Assembly: GCA_903934285.1 (NCBI GenBank)
Contig: CAIZNN010000052.1
Span: 1 to 57,349, forward strand
From: Akkermansiaceae bacterium
GTDB lineage: Bacteria > Verrucomicrobiota > Verrucomicrobiia > Verrucomicrobiales > Akkermansiaceae
Direction of reading: 5' to 3'
Length of the DNA stretch: 57,349 bases
The notes under the pieces: generated by a model
Told to the model about the DNA's origin: nothing
What the model saw: only the letters and a program-made list of their open reading frames with translations
Databases searched by the model: none
Position numbers and translations under genes: made by a program
Part shown: piece after piece, positions 15,366 to 23,535 of the stretch
Layout: every line of letters starts with the position of its first letter
Numbering within the stretch: position 1 is the first letter of the stretch

Positions 15366-18300
15366 ATGACATCCTCCTTGCCCTGCCACCCGCCCCGCGC
15401 TGCCCTAACCGCCCTGCTCGCCGTGATGGCCGTGATGGCAGCGCCGGCGGCCGAGGTGAGCGTCCCCGGCTTCAGCTTCGAGAACCCGACCACCACCTCA
15501 TGGACCACCGACTTTCCCAGCGGGTGGTCCGGCAGTTCCTCCTGCGGGGTCCAGGTGACCACCGCGCCCAACCCCGATCTCGCCGGATGCGCCGGCAGCC
15601 AGGTCGGCTATGTCAACGGCCTCAACTCGATCTGGTCGGCCACCCCTCTCCTCACCATTGCCGCCGGCGACACCTACACCCTCACCGTGGACGTGGCGAG
15701 TCGCACGGATTTCACCTCCTCGGGTTTCCAGATCCGATTGTTAGACAGCAACTTCAACCAACTGGCAACCTCGGGATTCATCGACCCGGCCGACGACGCC
15801 ACCATGCGCAGTTACACCCTCTCCCATACGGTCAATGCGGGCGTCCCCGCCATCGGCAAAGGACTGCTGATCATGTTATCTAACGGGCCAGGCAGCAACC
15901 AGACCAATTTTGACAACGTGCGGCTCGACGCGGTGGGTGCCCCGCCATCGGATGTGCCGACGCTGGTACTCCAACCGGTAGGCGGCACGGCCACTCAAGG
16001 TGGCGCGTTCACCTTCACCGCCTCCGCGCAAGGTGCCGGCACGCTGGCATTCCAGTGGCTCAAAAACCACGCGCCGCTGGCCGGACAAACCGCCGCCAGC
16101 CTGGATCTAACCAACATCGGCACGCCTGATACCGGCGACTACGCGCTGCAAGTCACCAGTGGATTCGGCGCGGCCTTATCCCTCCCCGCCACCCTTGCGG
16201 TCAACCGGCGGCCGCTGGCGGCAGCCTTCAGCACCCGCACCGCGTGCAACCAGGTAGCCACCCTCTCGGTGCCGGAGTTGCTCGCGCTGTGCGGCGATGC
16301 CGACGGCGACTCCCTGGCCATCGTCGCGGTCAGCGCCGCAAGCGGCGGCAACGCCTGCCTGACCGGACAACGGATCCTCTTCACCCCGGCCGCAGAGTTC
16401 ACCGGCAGCGGCCACTTCACCTACACCGTCAGCGACCAGCGCGGCGGCGAGGCCACGGCCCCCGTGCATGTCGCGGTGCTCGCGGCCGACGCCACCGCAC
16501 CGCTGGCGCTGCCACCCGCCGCCTTGCTGCCTGACCAATCATTTCAAGCCAGCTACCTCGCCATGCCGGATTATGACTATACCTTGCAGTCATCCGCCGA
16601 TCTAACCACATGGCAGTCCCAGCCCGGCGTGATCCGCGCCGACGGCGCCGGCCGCCTTGGCTTCGCCGCCGCAGGTGCCGCCGCACCACCCGCGCCGCAC
16701 CGCTTCTTCCGCTTGGCCTGGCCTGCCCCGCAGGGCCAATTGGCCTTCGCTCCCGCGCAGGGCACAAGCCTGCACACCCACCTCGGAACGGTGGCCATCG
16801 ACTCTAACAGCAGCCTGCCCGCCCTCACCCTGGACTTTCCCGGCGCGGGCGCTGCCAGCGTGGCTCTAACCAGTCCCGTGGTGCTGCAGGCCGACGCCAC
16901 CCACCTGACCCTGCAGTATGACATCACGGCGCCCGGCGGCGCCCCGCTGCGCGTCACCTGCAGCCGCACCACCGACCCGCGGTTCGACCGCACCGTCATG
17001 TTAGAGACAATGACGCTGGCCACCACCGGCGCGGCCAGCTGGAGCGGCGACGTGGAAATCCGCCGCCCCTTCAGCTGGCGCCTCGCGGCGAACACCGCCG
17101 TGGCTAGCATCGCGCCACTGGCCAACGGTTGGGGCCAGCGCGCCGCCCTCACCACCGCTGCCGGCCAATGGCAATACCGCCTCGGTTATGCGCCCAGCGC
17201 CCCCGCCCGGCTGGCCTTGCCGGTGATGCACTTCACCAACTCGACGGCACGGTTCAGCGTCATGGCAGACCCGTACTACAGCGCGCTGATCCAGGCCGCC
17301 GTGGTGGGCGACCACGTCGAGGGCGAACTGCGCTATACCTATCACACCAGCCAGGTGCCGCTGGCCGCCACCCAGACCCGCCAGTTCGCCTGGGTGCTGG
17401 CCAACAACCCGGCCTATCCGGCCGCCCTCGAGGACGGCCTCGCCGATTTTTTCACCCGCATGCTGCCCGACGTGCCTGCCGGCCCGGACTGGTGCAAACA
17501 AATCGCCATGGTCGATTATGACTACCTCAGCGACAACGGCGGGGGCTGGACCAACGACGTCACCAGCCTAACCGAATGGCTGACGCCCGCCGAGCGCGGA
17601 CGTGCCGCCCTGTGTTTTCACGGCTGGTATGAGAGCCTCGGCGGCTACTCCTATGACCGCGCCACCGGCGCCATCAAGCCGGCGTGGAACGCGATGAAAA
17701 CCCGCCCGCTGAGTGTGGCGGAAATGCGCCGGCGCCTGGCCCTGGCCAAAGCCGGCGGCTTCCGCGTGCTGCTGTACTTCGGCGACGGCCTGCTAACCGA
17801 CTCGGGCTTCGCCGCGAGCTACAATCCGGCCTGGGTCTATCATGATCCCTCGGGCAATGCCATCACCGGGTGGACCGGCCCGGACACCTACGGCACAACC
17901 TATGTCATGAACCCGGCCCACCCGGACGTCATCACCCACTATTCGAACTACCTGGCCGCGCTTCTAACATCATTTGGCGACGTGGTGGACGGCTTCGTCT
18001 GGGACGAGTGCTTTTACCTGCGAGAGGGCGCCACCACGCTGCAACCCGCCCCCGCGTATTGCGACGTGGCATTCATGCAACTGGTCAAACAATTGCGCCA
18101 GCAGGTCAAGCGCTATGACGCGCAGAAGGTGTTCCTGAGTTCCGGGCTGCGCAGCCCCGGCTGGGGCGAGAGCATCCCCAGCTACGCCATCGTGGCCGAC
18201 GGCACCTATCAGGATTCGCACTGCACCCCCGCCGCCTGGTCCCATGGCCTGTTTGAAAACTGGCGCAACACCCTCTGGAGTTGCAACTGGGGCCCGCTCT

Positions 18301-19040
18301 CCACCTTCGAGTGGACCCGCTACGGCGCGCTGCATTTCGGCGCGCCGGTGGCCATCTCCAACGGTTGGGAAGACAACCTCGGCCCCGCCGAATGGAGCAC
18401 GCCGCAGCGCGACCGGTTCCTCGCCCTGTTTCGCCACCGCCTGACACTCCCGCCCACCACCGGCCGCTTCCTGCAGGAGGATCCGGCCGCGTTTCTAACA
18501 CGCACCTATGCCCCCACCCTCACCGCCCCCGGCGACGCCATCCCCGCACCCGCCCCTGGCGAAACCAATTGGGCCGCTGCCGCCAACGGCGGCAGCGCCA
18601 GCGCCTCGTCCACCGACACCACCGGCCAATATGGCAGCTTCCCGCCCGCGGGTGCCATCGACGGCGTGCGCAGCGACAGCGGATGGATGAGTGGCCACGG
18701 CTGGGCGTCGATGCCCGGTGCCGCCATGCCTGTCTGGTTCGAGGTGGATTTCGCCGCCGCGGCCAGCCTCACCCGCTTTGTGGTCATCACCTATGAGGCG
18801 AGCGGCGCCCCCGCCGGCAAATACGGCATCACCAACTACCGCATCCAGATTTGGAACCAAGCCGCGCAACTCTGGCAAACCGTCGTCACCGAACACCGCG
18901 ATCTGGCCCTGATGACCCGCGTCCACACCCTGACCGCCCCGCTCGGCACCACCAAGTGCCGGCTCATCATCGACGACGTGGCCGGCGGCGACGGCATGGC
19001 CCGCTTGCTCCAGGTGGAAGCGTGGGGCACCACGCCCTGA
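15366..19040 (+). CDS. Large secreted multidomain glycosidase-like protein
   Basis: This 1224-residue protein has a signal peptide (MTSSLPCHPPRAALTALL..., ending near residue 30); the ATG at 15366 is chosen for that reason although the frame is open upstream. In order I see a jelly-roll-like domain (about 30-195), an Ig-like domain (about 197-285, FQWLKNHAPLAGQ), a cadherin-like module with DADGDSLAIVAVSA (about 285-375), a linker with QSSADLTTWQS and RFFRLAW, an all-beta region, a TIM-barrel-like part (about 715-1055) with FRVLLYFGDGLLTD and DGFVWDECF, and an F5/8 type C (discoidin) domain (about 1066-1224). The barrel resembles alpha-galactosidase-clan glycosidases; Asp/Glu in VWDE may be catalytic. 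The substrate is unknown. Confidence 0.75.
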   Translation: MTSSLPCHPPRAALTALLAVMAVMAAPAAEVSVPGFSFENPTTTSWTTDFPSGWSGSSSCGVQVTTAPNPDLAGCAGSQVGYVNGLNSIWSATPLLTIAAGDTYTLTVDVASRTDFTSSGFQIRLLDSNFNQLATSGFIDPADDATMRSYTLSHTVNAGVPAIGKGLLIMLSNGPGSNQTNFDNVRLDAVGAPPSDVPTLVLQPVGGTATQGGAFTFTASAQGAGTLAFQWLKNHAPLAGQTAASLDLTNIGTPDTGDYALQVTSGFGAALSLPATLAVNRRPLAAAFSTRTACNQVATLSVPELLALCGDADGDSLAIVAVSAASGGNACLTGQRILFTPAAEFTGSGHFTYTVSDQRGGEATAPVHVAVLAADATAPLALPPAALLPDQSFQASYLAMPDYDYTLQSSADLTTWQSQPGVIRADGAGRLGFAAAGAAAPPAPHRFFRLAWPAPQGQLAFAPAQGTSLHTHLGTVAIDSNSSLPALTLDFPGAGAASVALTSPVVLQADATHLTLQYDITAPGGAPLRVTCSRTTDPRFDRTVMLETMTLATTGAASWSGDVEIRRPFSWRLAANTAVASIAPLANGWGQRAALTTAAGQWQYRLGYAPSAPARLALPVMHFTNSTARFSVMADPYYSALIQAAVVGDHVEGELRYTYHTSQVPLAATQTRQFAWVLANNPAYPAALEDGLADFFTRMLPDVPAGPDWCKQIAMVDYDYLSDNGGGWTNDVTSLTEWLTPAERGRAALCFHGWYESLGGYSYDRATGAIKPAWNAMKTRPLSVAEMRRRLALAKAGGFRVLLYFGDGLLTDSGFAASYNPAWVYHDPSGNAITGWTGPDTYGTTYVMNPAHPDVITHYSNYLAALLTSFGDVVDGFVWDECFYLREGATTLQPAPAYCDVAFMQLVKQLRQQVKRYDAQKVFLSSGLRSPGWGESIPSYAIVADGTYQDSHCTPAAWSHGLFENWRNTLWSCNWGPLSTFEWTRYGALHFGAPVAISNGWEDNLGPAEWSTPQRDRFLALFRHRLTLPPTTGRFLQEDPAAFLTRTYAPTLTAPGDAIPAPAPGETNWAAAANGGSASASSTDTTGQYGSFPPAGAIDGVRSDSGWMSGHGWASMPGAAMPVWFEVDFAAAASLTRFVVITYEASGAPAGKYGITNYRIQIWNQAAQLWQTVVTEHRDLALMTRVHTLTAPLGTTKCRLIIDDVAGGDGMARLLQVEAWGTTP

Positions 19041-19130
19041 CCCGCCCGCCCGCCACCTCGCCGCCGCCGGACGCCCCGCAGGTGCGTCCCTGCCATTTAC
19101 GTCCCTGCCGCAGCCCGCGCTGGACGGGGT

Positions 19131-20186
19131 CTAACCCCCGAGATAATTGCCATAGGTAAGCATGAGCACCGCGGCGATGAGGACGAGGAAGGCGAGGGCG
19201 ATGGTCTGGTGGGTGAGGCGGCGACACTGGCGCCATTCGCGCAGCACCACGCCCACCAGGTTGCTGATCAACACCAGCATGATCATGTGAATGGCCCAAC
19301 TGGTGAACTTGTAGGCCCCCATCCGCACATGGCCGAGATTGTAGAAAAAGAACTGCCCGTACCAAAACAGGCCGGTGATGGCCGCCATCAGGAAGTTGAC
19401 CGGCAGCGCCGCCACCGGCTGGCCGGCAGGCAACTCGACGAGTTCGCCAATGGTCTTGTGGCGCGCATGCAGATAGAGACAGTAGATCGCAGAGGTGAGG
19501 AACGCTCCGGTGTTAGAGAAGATGTAAACCACGTTGCCGCGGAACACGCCCGCTCCGTGCGCGGTGGCCACATCGGCAATCGGTTCGCCCGCTTCCAGAG
19601 CGAAGCCATACACTGCGGACAGCACGCCCGCCAGCAGCGACAACAGCAGGCCCTTGGTTAACGAGAATTCCCCGCTCTGTTGCTGCGCGCTGAGGTCGCG
19701 TTCCTTGAGACGGCCGGCCCAGCCCGCGCCGGCGATGCCGAGGGTGCCGATGATGATGCCAGCCACGATCCACTCCCCGCCAGGCTTGCTCAGGGTGACG
19801 CCGAGGGTGCCCTTGACCAGCGGCGGAATCAACGTGCCTAACACACTTGAAAGCCCCACCGCGATGGCATAGGTGAGCGAAAAGCCGATGTGCCGGATGG
19901 AGATGCCAAAGGCGGTGCCGCCGATGCCGTAAGCAGATCCTAACAAAAATGAGTGCCACATCGCCGAGGTCGGCGCCTCGCGCAGCACGGCGGCCAGTTG
20001 TGGAATGGTGAGCCAGGCGCCGAGCAGCGGCAGCAGGAGCCAGCAGAACGAGGCCTGGGTCAGCCAATAGGTCTGCCACGACCAGCCCCTGACCTGCTTC
20101 TCCGGGGTATAACAAGTAGCGGCGAAGGTGGCGCCCACGGCGTGCAGCGCCACGCCGAGGAGAGGATTGGAGGCAATGGGAGTCAT
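19131..20186 (-). CDS. RhaT-type L-rhamnose/H+ symporter-like permease (copy 1)
   Basis: This 351-residue membrane protein has about ten predicted hydrophobic helices. It belongs to the RhaT (drug/metabolite transporter superfamily) family, by SNPLLGVALHAVGATFAATCY at the N-terminus, LSSVLGTLIPPLVKG, and FFFYNLGHVRMGAYKFTSWAIH near the end. The ATG at 20186 is chosen because the family starts with this ANPLLG block. It is the last gene of a URO-D, rhaM, rhaT operon, with an 11-base gap to rhaM. It probably imports a deoxysugar across the cytoplasmic membrane. A paralogue lies at 37135-38214. Confidence 0.87.
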   Translation of the reverse strand: MTPIASNPLLGVALHAVGATFAATCYTPEKQVRGWSWQTYWLTQASFCWLLLPLLGAWLTIPQLAAVLREAPTSAMWHSFLLGSAYGIGGTAFGISIRHIGFSLTYAIAVGLSSVLGTLIPPLVKGTLGVTLSKPGGEWIVAGIIIGTLGIAGAGWAGRLKERDLSAQQQSGEFSLTKGLLLSLLAGVLSAVYGFALEAGEPIADVATAHGAGVFRGNVVYIFSNTGAFLTSAIYCLYLHARHKTIGELVELPAGQPVAALPVNFLMAAITGLFWYGQFFFYNLGHVRMGAYKFTSWAIHMIMLVLISNLVGVVLREWRQCRRLTHQTIALAFLVLIAAVLMLTYGNYLGG

Positions 20187-20197
20187 GGGTAATTCTG

Positions 20198-20548
20198 CTA
20201 AGAGTCGCTGCAATCGCAATGGAACACTTCCTCCATCGGGGCCCACCATTCGTCCGCTCCGCGGCTTCCCTGCGGCAGCTGGCAGGGCATGCACAATGCC
20301 CACCAGCGCTGGGTGGTGGGATCGGCGGCCATCTTCGCGCTGTCGGCGGCAAAGTCATCACCGGTATATTCGAAATAGCTGAAGAGGAAATGTTGGCCGT
20401 CGTCGAATTGGCGCAGATAGATCGAATAATTCCGCAGATTGCATTGCCCGAGCATCGCCAGCACGTCGGGCCAGACGGCGGCGTGGAGGCGTTTGTACTC
20501 TTCGATTTTGGCGGCATTGAGGCCGATGACCATTCCGTAGCGTTTCAT
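20198..20548 (-). CDS. rhaM: L-rhamnose mutarotase
   Basis: This 116-residue protein interconverts the alpha and beta anomers of L-rhamnose. Family blocks are KRYGMVIGLNAAKIEEYKRLH, VWPDVLAML, NYSIYLRQFDDGQHFLFSYFEY, and the catalytic-region MAADPTTQRWW followed by EEVFHCD. The length matches the family. It lies between the URO-D-like gene and the RhaT-like permease on the same strand, which supports a role in rhamnose or related 6-deoxysugar uptake. No rhaA, rhaB or rhaD is in the window. Confidence 0.9.
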   Translation of the reverse strand: MKRYGMVIGLNAAKIEEYKRLHAAVWPDVLAMLGQCNLRNYSIYLRQFDDGQHFLFSYFEYTGDDFAADSAKMAADPTTQRWWALCMPCQLPQGSRGADEWWAPMEEVFHCDCSDS

Positions 20549-20584
20549 GCGATTGAGACAGGGGTGCGACAGCGCGTCAGTATT

Positions 20585-21781
20585 TCAGAGCGTTTCATCG
20601 AATTCGCCGAGGTCGAGCGGATAGCGGCCGTATTCGCGCACGAGCTTCACGATGAAATCATAGGTGTGGCCGGACACGGCGCTGCTGACCGAGTGGTCGG
20701 ACTGGAAGATCATCCCGCCGCCCTTGGCGGCATTGAGCTTGCGCAACACCTCGCGCCGGATCGCGGCGCGGTCGCCGCTTTCCCACACTTGCATGTCGCT
20801 ATTGCCGCAGAAGCCGATGCCATGGCCGTATTGGCGGCGCAACTCGACGACATCCATGCCGGCCTTGACTTCGAGCGGGTTGTAGCCATCCACCCCCATT
20901 TCGATGTAGTCGGGGAAGATCGCCTTGACGTTGCCGCAACCATGATAGATCACCGGCAAGCCCGCAGCGTGCGCCGCCGCGACGATCTGCGCGACCCACG
21001 GCTTGAAATACTTGCGCCAGTAACTCGGCGCCATGAACGTGCATTTCTTGTAGGCCACGTCGCCCCAGATCACGAAGCCGTCCAACATGCCGGCGGCGGC
21101 GGCGATCTCGGCCTTGGCCAGTGCCAGATAGAACGCGCCGATGCGGTTGATCACCTCGCCCATCTCGTCGGGGTACTCGCCCATCCACAGCAAGGCGTTT
21201 TCCTGGCCGATGAGGCGCGTCAGGCACTCGCTCACCTCGATGACGCTGCCGTACACCGGGAAATCCGGCCGCAGCGACATGACGGTGTCGATCCAGGGCG
21301 GCGAATTGCGCTCAAACCCGTCGCCGACCCCGGCGATCTGGTTATCGCCGGCGGCGAAAAAGCGCCGCGGGTCATCGGGCGGGTCGAACTCGGCGCGTTG
21401 CAATTTTTCGAAGGTATCGATATCCCAGGCGCGCATCTCGGGCATGGGGAACGTGAAATGTTTGTGGAGGCTCGCGCCGAAGCCGGTCTTAACCGTGACC
21501 TCTTCCGGCGTTTCGCTCAGCGTTTCGAACGGGCGGATCCACGGGTCGAAGTTCGCCACGGTGACGATCCAATCGAGATCGTAATGGTAATACGGGTTGG
21601 CATCCGGCGCGAGGCCGAGTTCCTCCCGCCAGCGTTTGGTGAAGCCGCCCCAAAAGAAGTCGCTGACAGGCACCCGATCCGGCTCCTGATGGCGCAGTGC
21701 CTGATTGAGGCGCTCAAGTTTGCGCAGGGTGTTAGCCGTGCGCCCGCTGCTCTCGGCGGGTTTACCGATGGTGTTAAACAT
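20585..21781 (-). CDS. URO-D-fold (uroporphyrinogen decarboxylase / MtaA-like) protein, first of operon
   Basis: This 398-residue protein belongs to the URO-D superfamily but lacks the N-terminal RQAGR-type active-site block of true HemE. It has the starting block ERLNQALRHQEPDRVPVSDFFWG and an H-x-C-G motif (H280, C282 in VIYHGCGNVK), the zinc site used by MtaA/CmuA-type methyltransferases. A later FCGNSDMQVW segment matches the same group. It heads an operon with rhaM and a RhaT-like permease. A role in sugar metabolism, perhaps demethylation, is inference. The ATG at 21781 is chosen because the family begins there; the open frame extends upstream without homology. Confidence 0.78.
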   Translation of the reverse strand: MFNTIGKPAESSGRTANTLRKLERLNQALRHQEPDRVPVSDFFWGGFTKRWREELGLAPDANPYYHYDLDWIVTVANFDPWIRPFETLSETPEEVTVKTGFGASLHKHFTFPMPEMRAWDIDTFEKLQRAEFDPPDDPRRFFAAGDNQIAGVGDGFERNSPPWIDTVMSLRPDFPVYGSVIEVSECLTRLIGQENALLWMGEYPDEMGEVINRIGAFYLALAKAEIAAAAGMLDGFVIWGDVAYKKCTFMAPSYWRKYFKPWVAQIVAAAHAAGLPVIYHGCGNVKAIFPDYIEMGVDGYNPLEVKAGMDVVELRRQYGHGIGFCGNSDMQVWESGDRAAIRREVLRKLNAAKGGGMIFQSDHSVSSAVSGHTYDFIVKLVREYGRYPLDLGEFDETL

Positions 21782-22180
21782 GCTCACGCGGCGATTTCTC
21801 CATAGCACGGCAGCGCTGTCACGCCATTTGTGGACTAAATATGCCAGGCGGGTTGGCGGGGCCACCGCGTGGTGAGCGCCGGGCGGAATCGCGACCGCCC
21901 CCGGTGGCGCAACTGCCGCGCGCCAGAATGAGTCGGGATGGCGTGGCACAGGGGCGGGCGCGGCGGGCAAGACCTCCCTTATTGCCCCCCCCGTCTGACT
22001 AACCCACGCTGGCGCTGGGAGCTGGGATTGCGTCAAGTGGCAAAAGCGGGAAATTTTCGGGGTGCATTTCGCTTGCCACGCCCGGGTGGATGCGCCACAA
22101 AGGCGCCCCGCCCGCTCGGGCTTGCACACTTCAGTTGCAGCGCCCGAGGCGGCGGACCCACCTCACCCACTTGCGCTCCC
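21782..22180. other. Divergent intergenic region
   Basis: The gap lies between the URO-D operon (minus) and the aminotransferase (plus) and must hold both promoters. I see only weak candidates, such as TTGCGT near 22028 and GTGACA near 21816 on the minus strand. No terminator or riboswitch structure stands out. Confidence 0.4.
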
Positions 22181-23347
22181 ATGGAAAGCCTCTCATCCCG
22201 CATCGCCAAGGTCAATCCGTCCCTCACGCTCGCCGTCACCAATCAGGCCAAGGCCATGATTGCCAAAGGCGAGGAAGTCTATGCCCTCGCCGGCGGCGAA
22301 CCGGAGGTCGACACCCCGGATTTCATCAAGGCCGCCGCGATTCAGGCGATCCAGGAAGGCCGGACCAAATACACCCCGGCGAGTGGGATCTTGGAATTGC
22401 GCGAGGCCATCGCCGCCAAATTGCTGGTGGACAACAACCTCGAGTACGACCCGAAACACATCTGCCTCACCGCAGGCGCGAAGATGGCCTGTTTCAATGC
22501 CATTTTGGCGGTGGTGGAAGATGGCGACGAAGTCATCATCCCCTCCCCGTACTGGGTTTCCTATCCGGAGATGGTGCGCCTGGCAGGCGGGGTGCCCGTC
22601 ATCGTGGAAACCTTGGAATCCACCGGTTGGAAAATGACCGCGCAACAATTTGAAGAGGCGATGACCCCGGCGACCAAGATGGTCATTTTGAATTCGCCGA
22701 GCAATCCGACCGGCGCGGTGTACACCGCACAGGAACTGCGCGAGATCGGTGAAATCGCGGTGGGCGAAGACATCGTGATTCTCTCCGATGAAATCTACGA
22801 GAAGCTGGTGTATGGCGCGGCGCAGCATGTTTCAATCGCCACCCTCAGTGATGCCATCCGCGACCTGACCATCACCGTCAACGGGTTTTCCAAGTGCTAC
22901 TCAATGACTGGCTGGCGGCTCGGGTACACGGCGGCTCCCAAGGCAATTGCCGATGCCATCGATAAGATTCAAAGCCACACGGTTTCGAATGCGACAACCT
23001 TCGCCCAATACGGGGCGCTCGCCGCGCTGCAAGGCGACCAGACCTTCATCGATGACCTGCGGGGCGAGTATGACGTGAAGCGCCAATTCATGTTCGCGCG
23101 GCTCAAGGCCATCCCCAACATCCGCGTCGTCGAACCGCAGGGCGCCTTCTACTTCTTCGTCTATACCGGCAACACCGGCCTCAAATCCCTCAACCTCTGC
23201 GACAAATTGCTGTCACGCTATAAGGTGGCCGCCGTGCCCGGCGTCGCCTTCGGCTATGACGAGGGCATCCGCCTGAGCTATTGCACCACCCTGGATGTGC
23301 TCAACGAAGGCCTCACCCGCTTCGAGCAGTTCTGCCGCGAGCATTGA
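22181..23347 (+). CDS. Class I/II pyridoxal-phosphate aminotransferase (aspartate/prephenate type)
   Basis: This 388-residue PLP enzyme is of the aspartate aminotransferase Ib type, many members of which also transaminate prephenate. Landmarks are YALAGGEPEVDTPDFIK, YTPASGILELREAIA, NSPSNPTGAVYT, ILSDEIYEKLVYG and the PLP-binding Lys in NGFSKCYSMTGWRLGY; GIRLSYCTTLDVLNEGL ends the protein. The ATG at 22181 (MESLSSRIAKVNPS) matches the family start. It converges with leuS across a 9-bp tandem repeat and a GC hairpin. Confidence 0.9.
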   Translation: MESLSSRIAKVNPSLTLAVTNQAKAMIAKGEEVYALAGGEPEVDTPDFIKAAAIQAIQEGRTKYTPASGILELREAIAAKLLVDNNLEYDPKHICLTAGAKMACFNAILAVVEDGDEVIIPSPYWVSYPEMVRLAGGVPVIVETLESTGWKMTAQQFEEAMTPATKMVILNSPSNPTGAVYTAQELREIGEIAVGEDIVILSDEIYEKLVYGAAQHVSIATLSDAIRDLTITVNGFSKCYSMTGWRLGYTAAPKAIADAIDKIQSHTVSNATTFAQYGALAALQGDQTFIDDLRGEYDVKRQFMFARLKAIPNIRVVEPQGAFYFFVYTGNTGLKSLNLCDKLLSRYKVAAVPGVAFGYDEGIRLSYCTTLDVLNEGLTRFEQFCREH

Positions 23348-23400
23348 CACCGGCAGCAGCACCCAGCCACCAGTCCTAACCGACGAGCGCGACATTCCGG

Positions 23401-23497
23401 TCGGACAGATCGGACAGATCGGACCGATCGGACCGATCGGACAGATCGGACAGATCGGACAGATCGGACCGATCGGACCGATCGGACCGATCGGACC
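23401..23497. repeat. Nine-base tandem repeat (TCGGACAGA/TCGGACCGA)
   Basis: Ten full copies of TCGGAC(A/C)GA occupy 23401-23490, with a partial eleventh to 23497. The fifth variable base alternates in blocks, so two sub-variants have expanded. It lies between the convergent aminotransferase and leuS genes and is not part of either. Confidence 0.9.
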
Positions 23498-23499
23498 AT

Positions 23500-23523
23500 C
23501 GCCACCGCTATCGCGCGGTGGCG
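23500..23523. terminator. GC-rich hairpin between convergent genes
   Basis: CGCCACCGC (23500-23508) pairs perfectly with GCGGTGGCG (23515-23523). There is no T run, so it may be only a partial or bidirectional terminator between the aminotransferase and leuS. Confidence 0.4.
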
Positions 23524-23535
23524 CGGCACCGGGCA

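Noticed and set aside
22193-22828. Long ORFs opposite to the aminotransferase, glgA, smc and ftsH genes
   Set aside because: They are rich in His, Gly and Arg, have no domain motifs, and lie antisense to genes with clear family signatures; such frames arise from GC-rich codon bias.
23401-23497. CRISPR array
   Set aside because: The repeat unit is nine bases with no spacers and there are no cas genes nearby.
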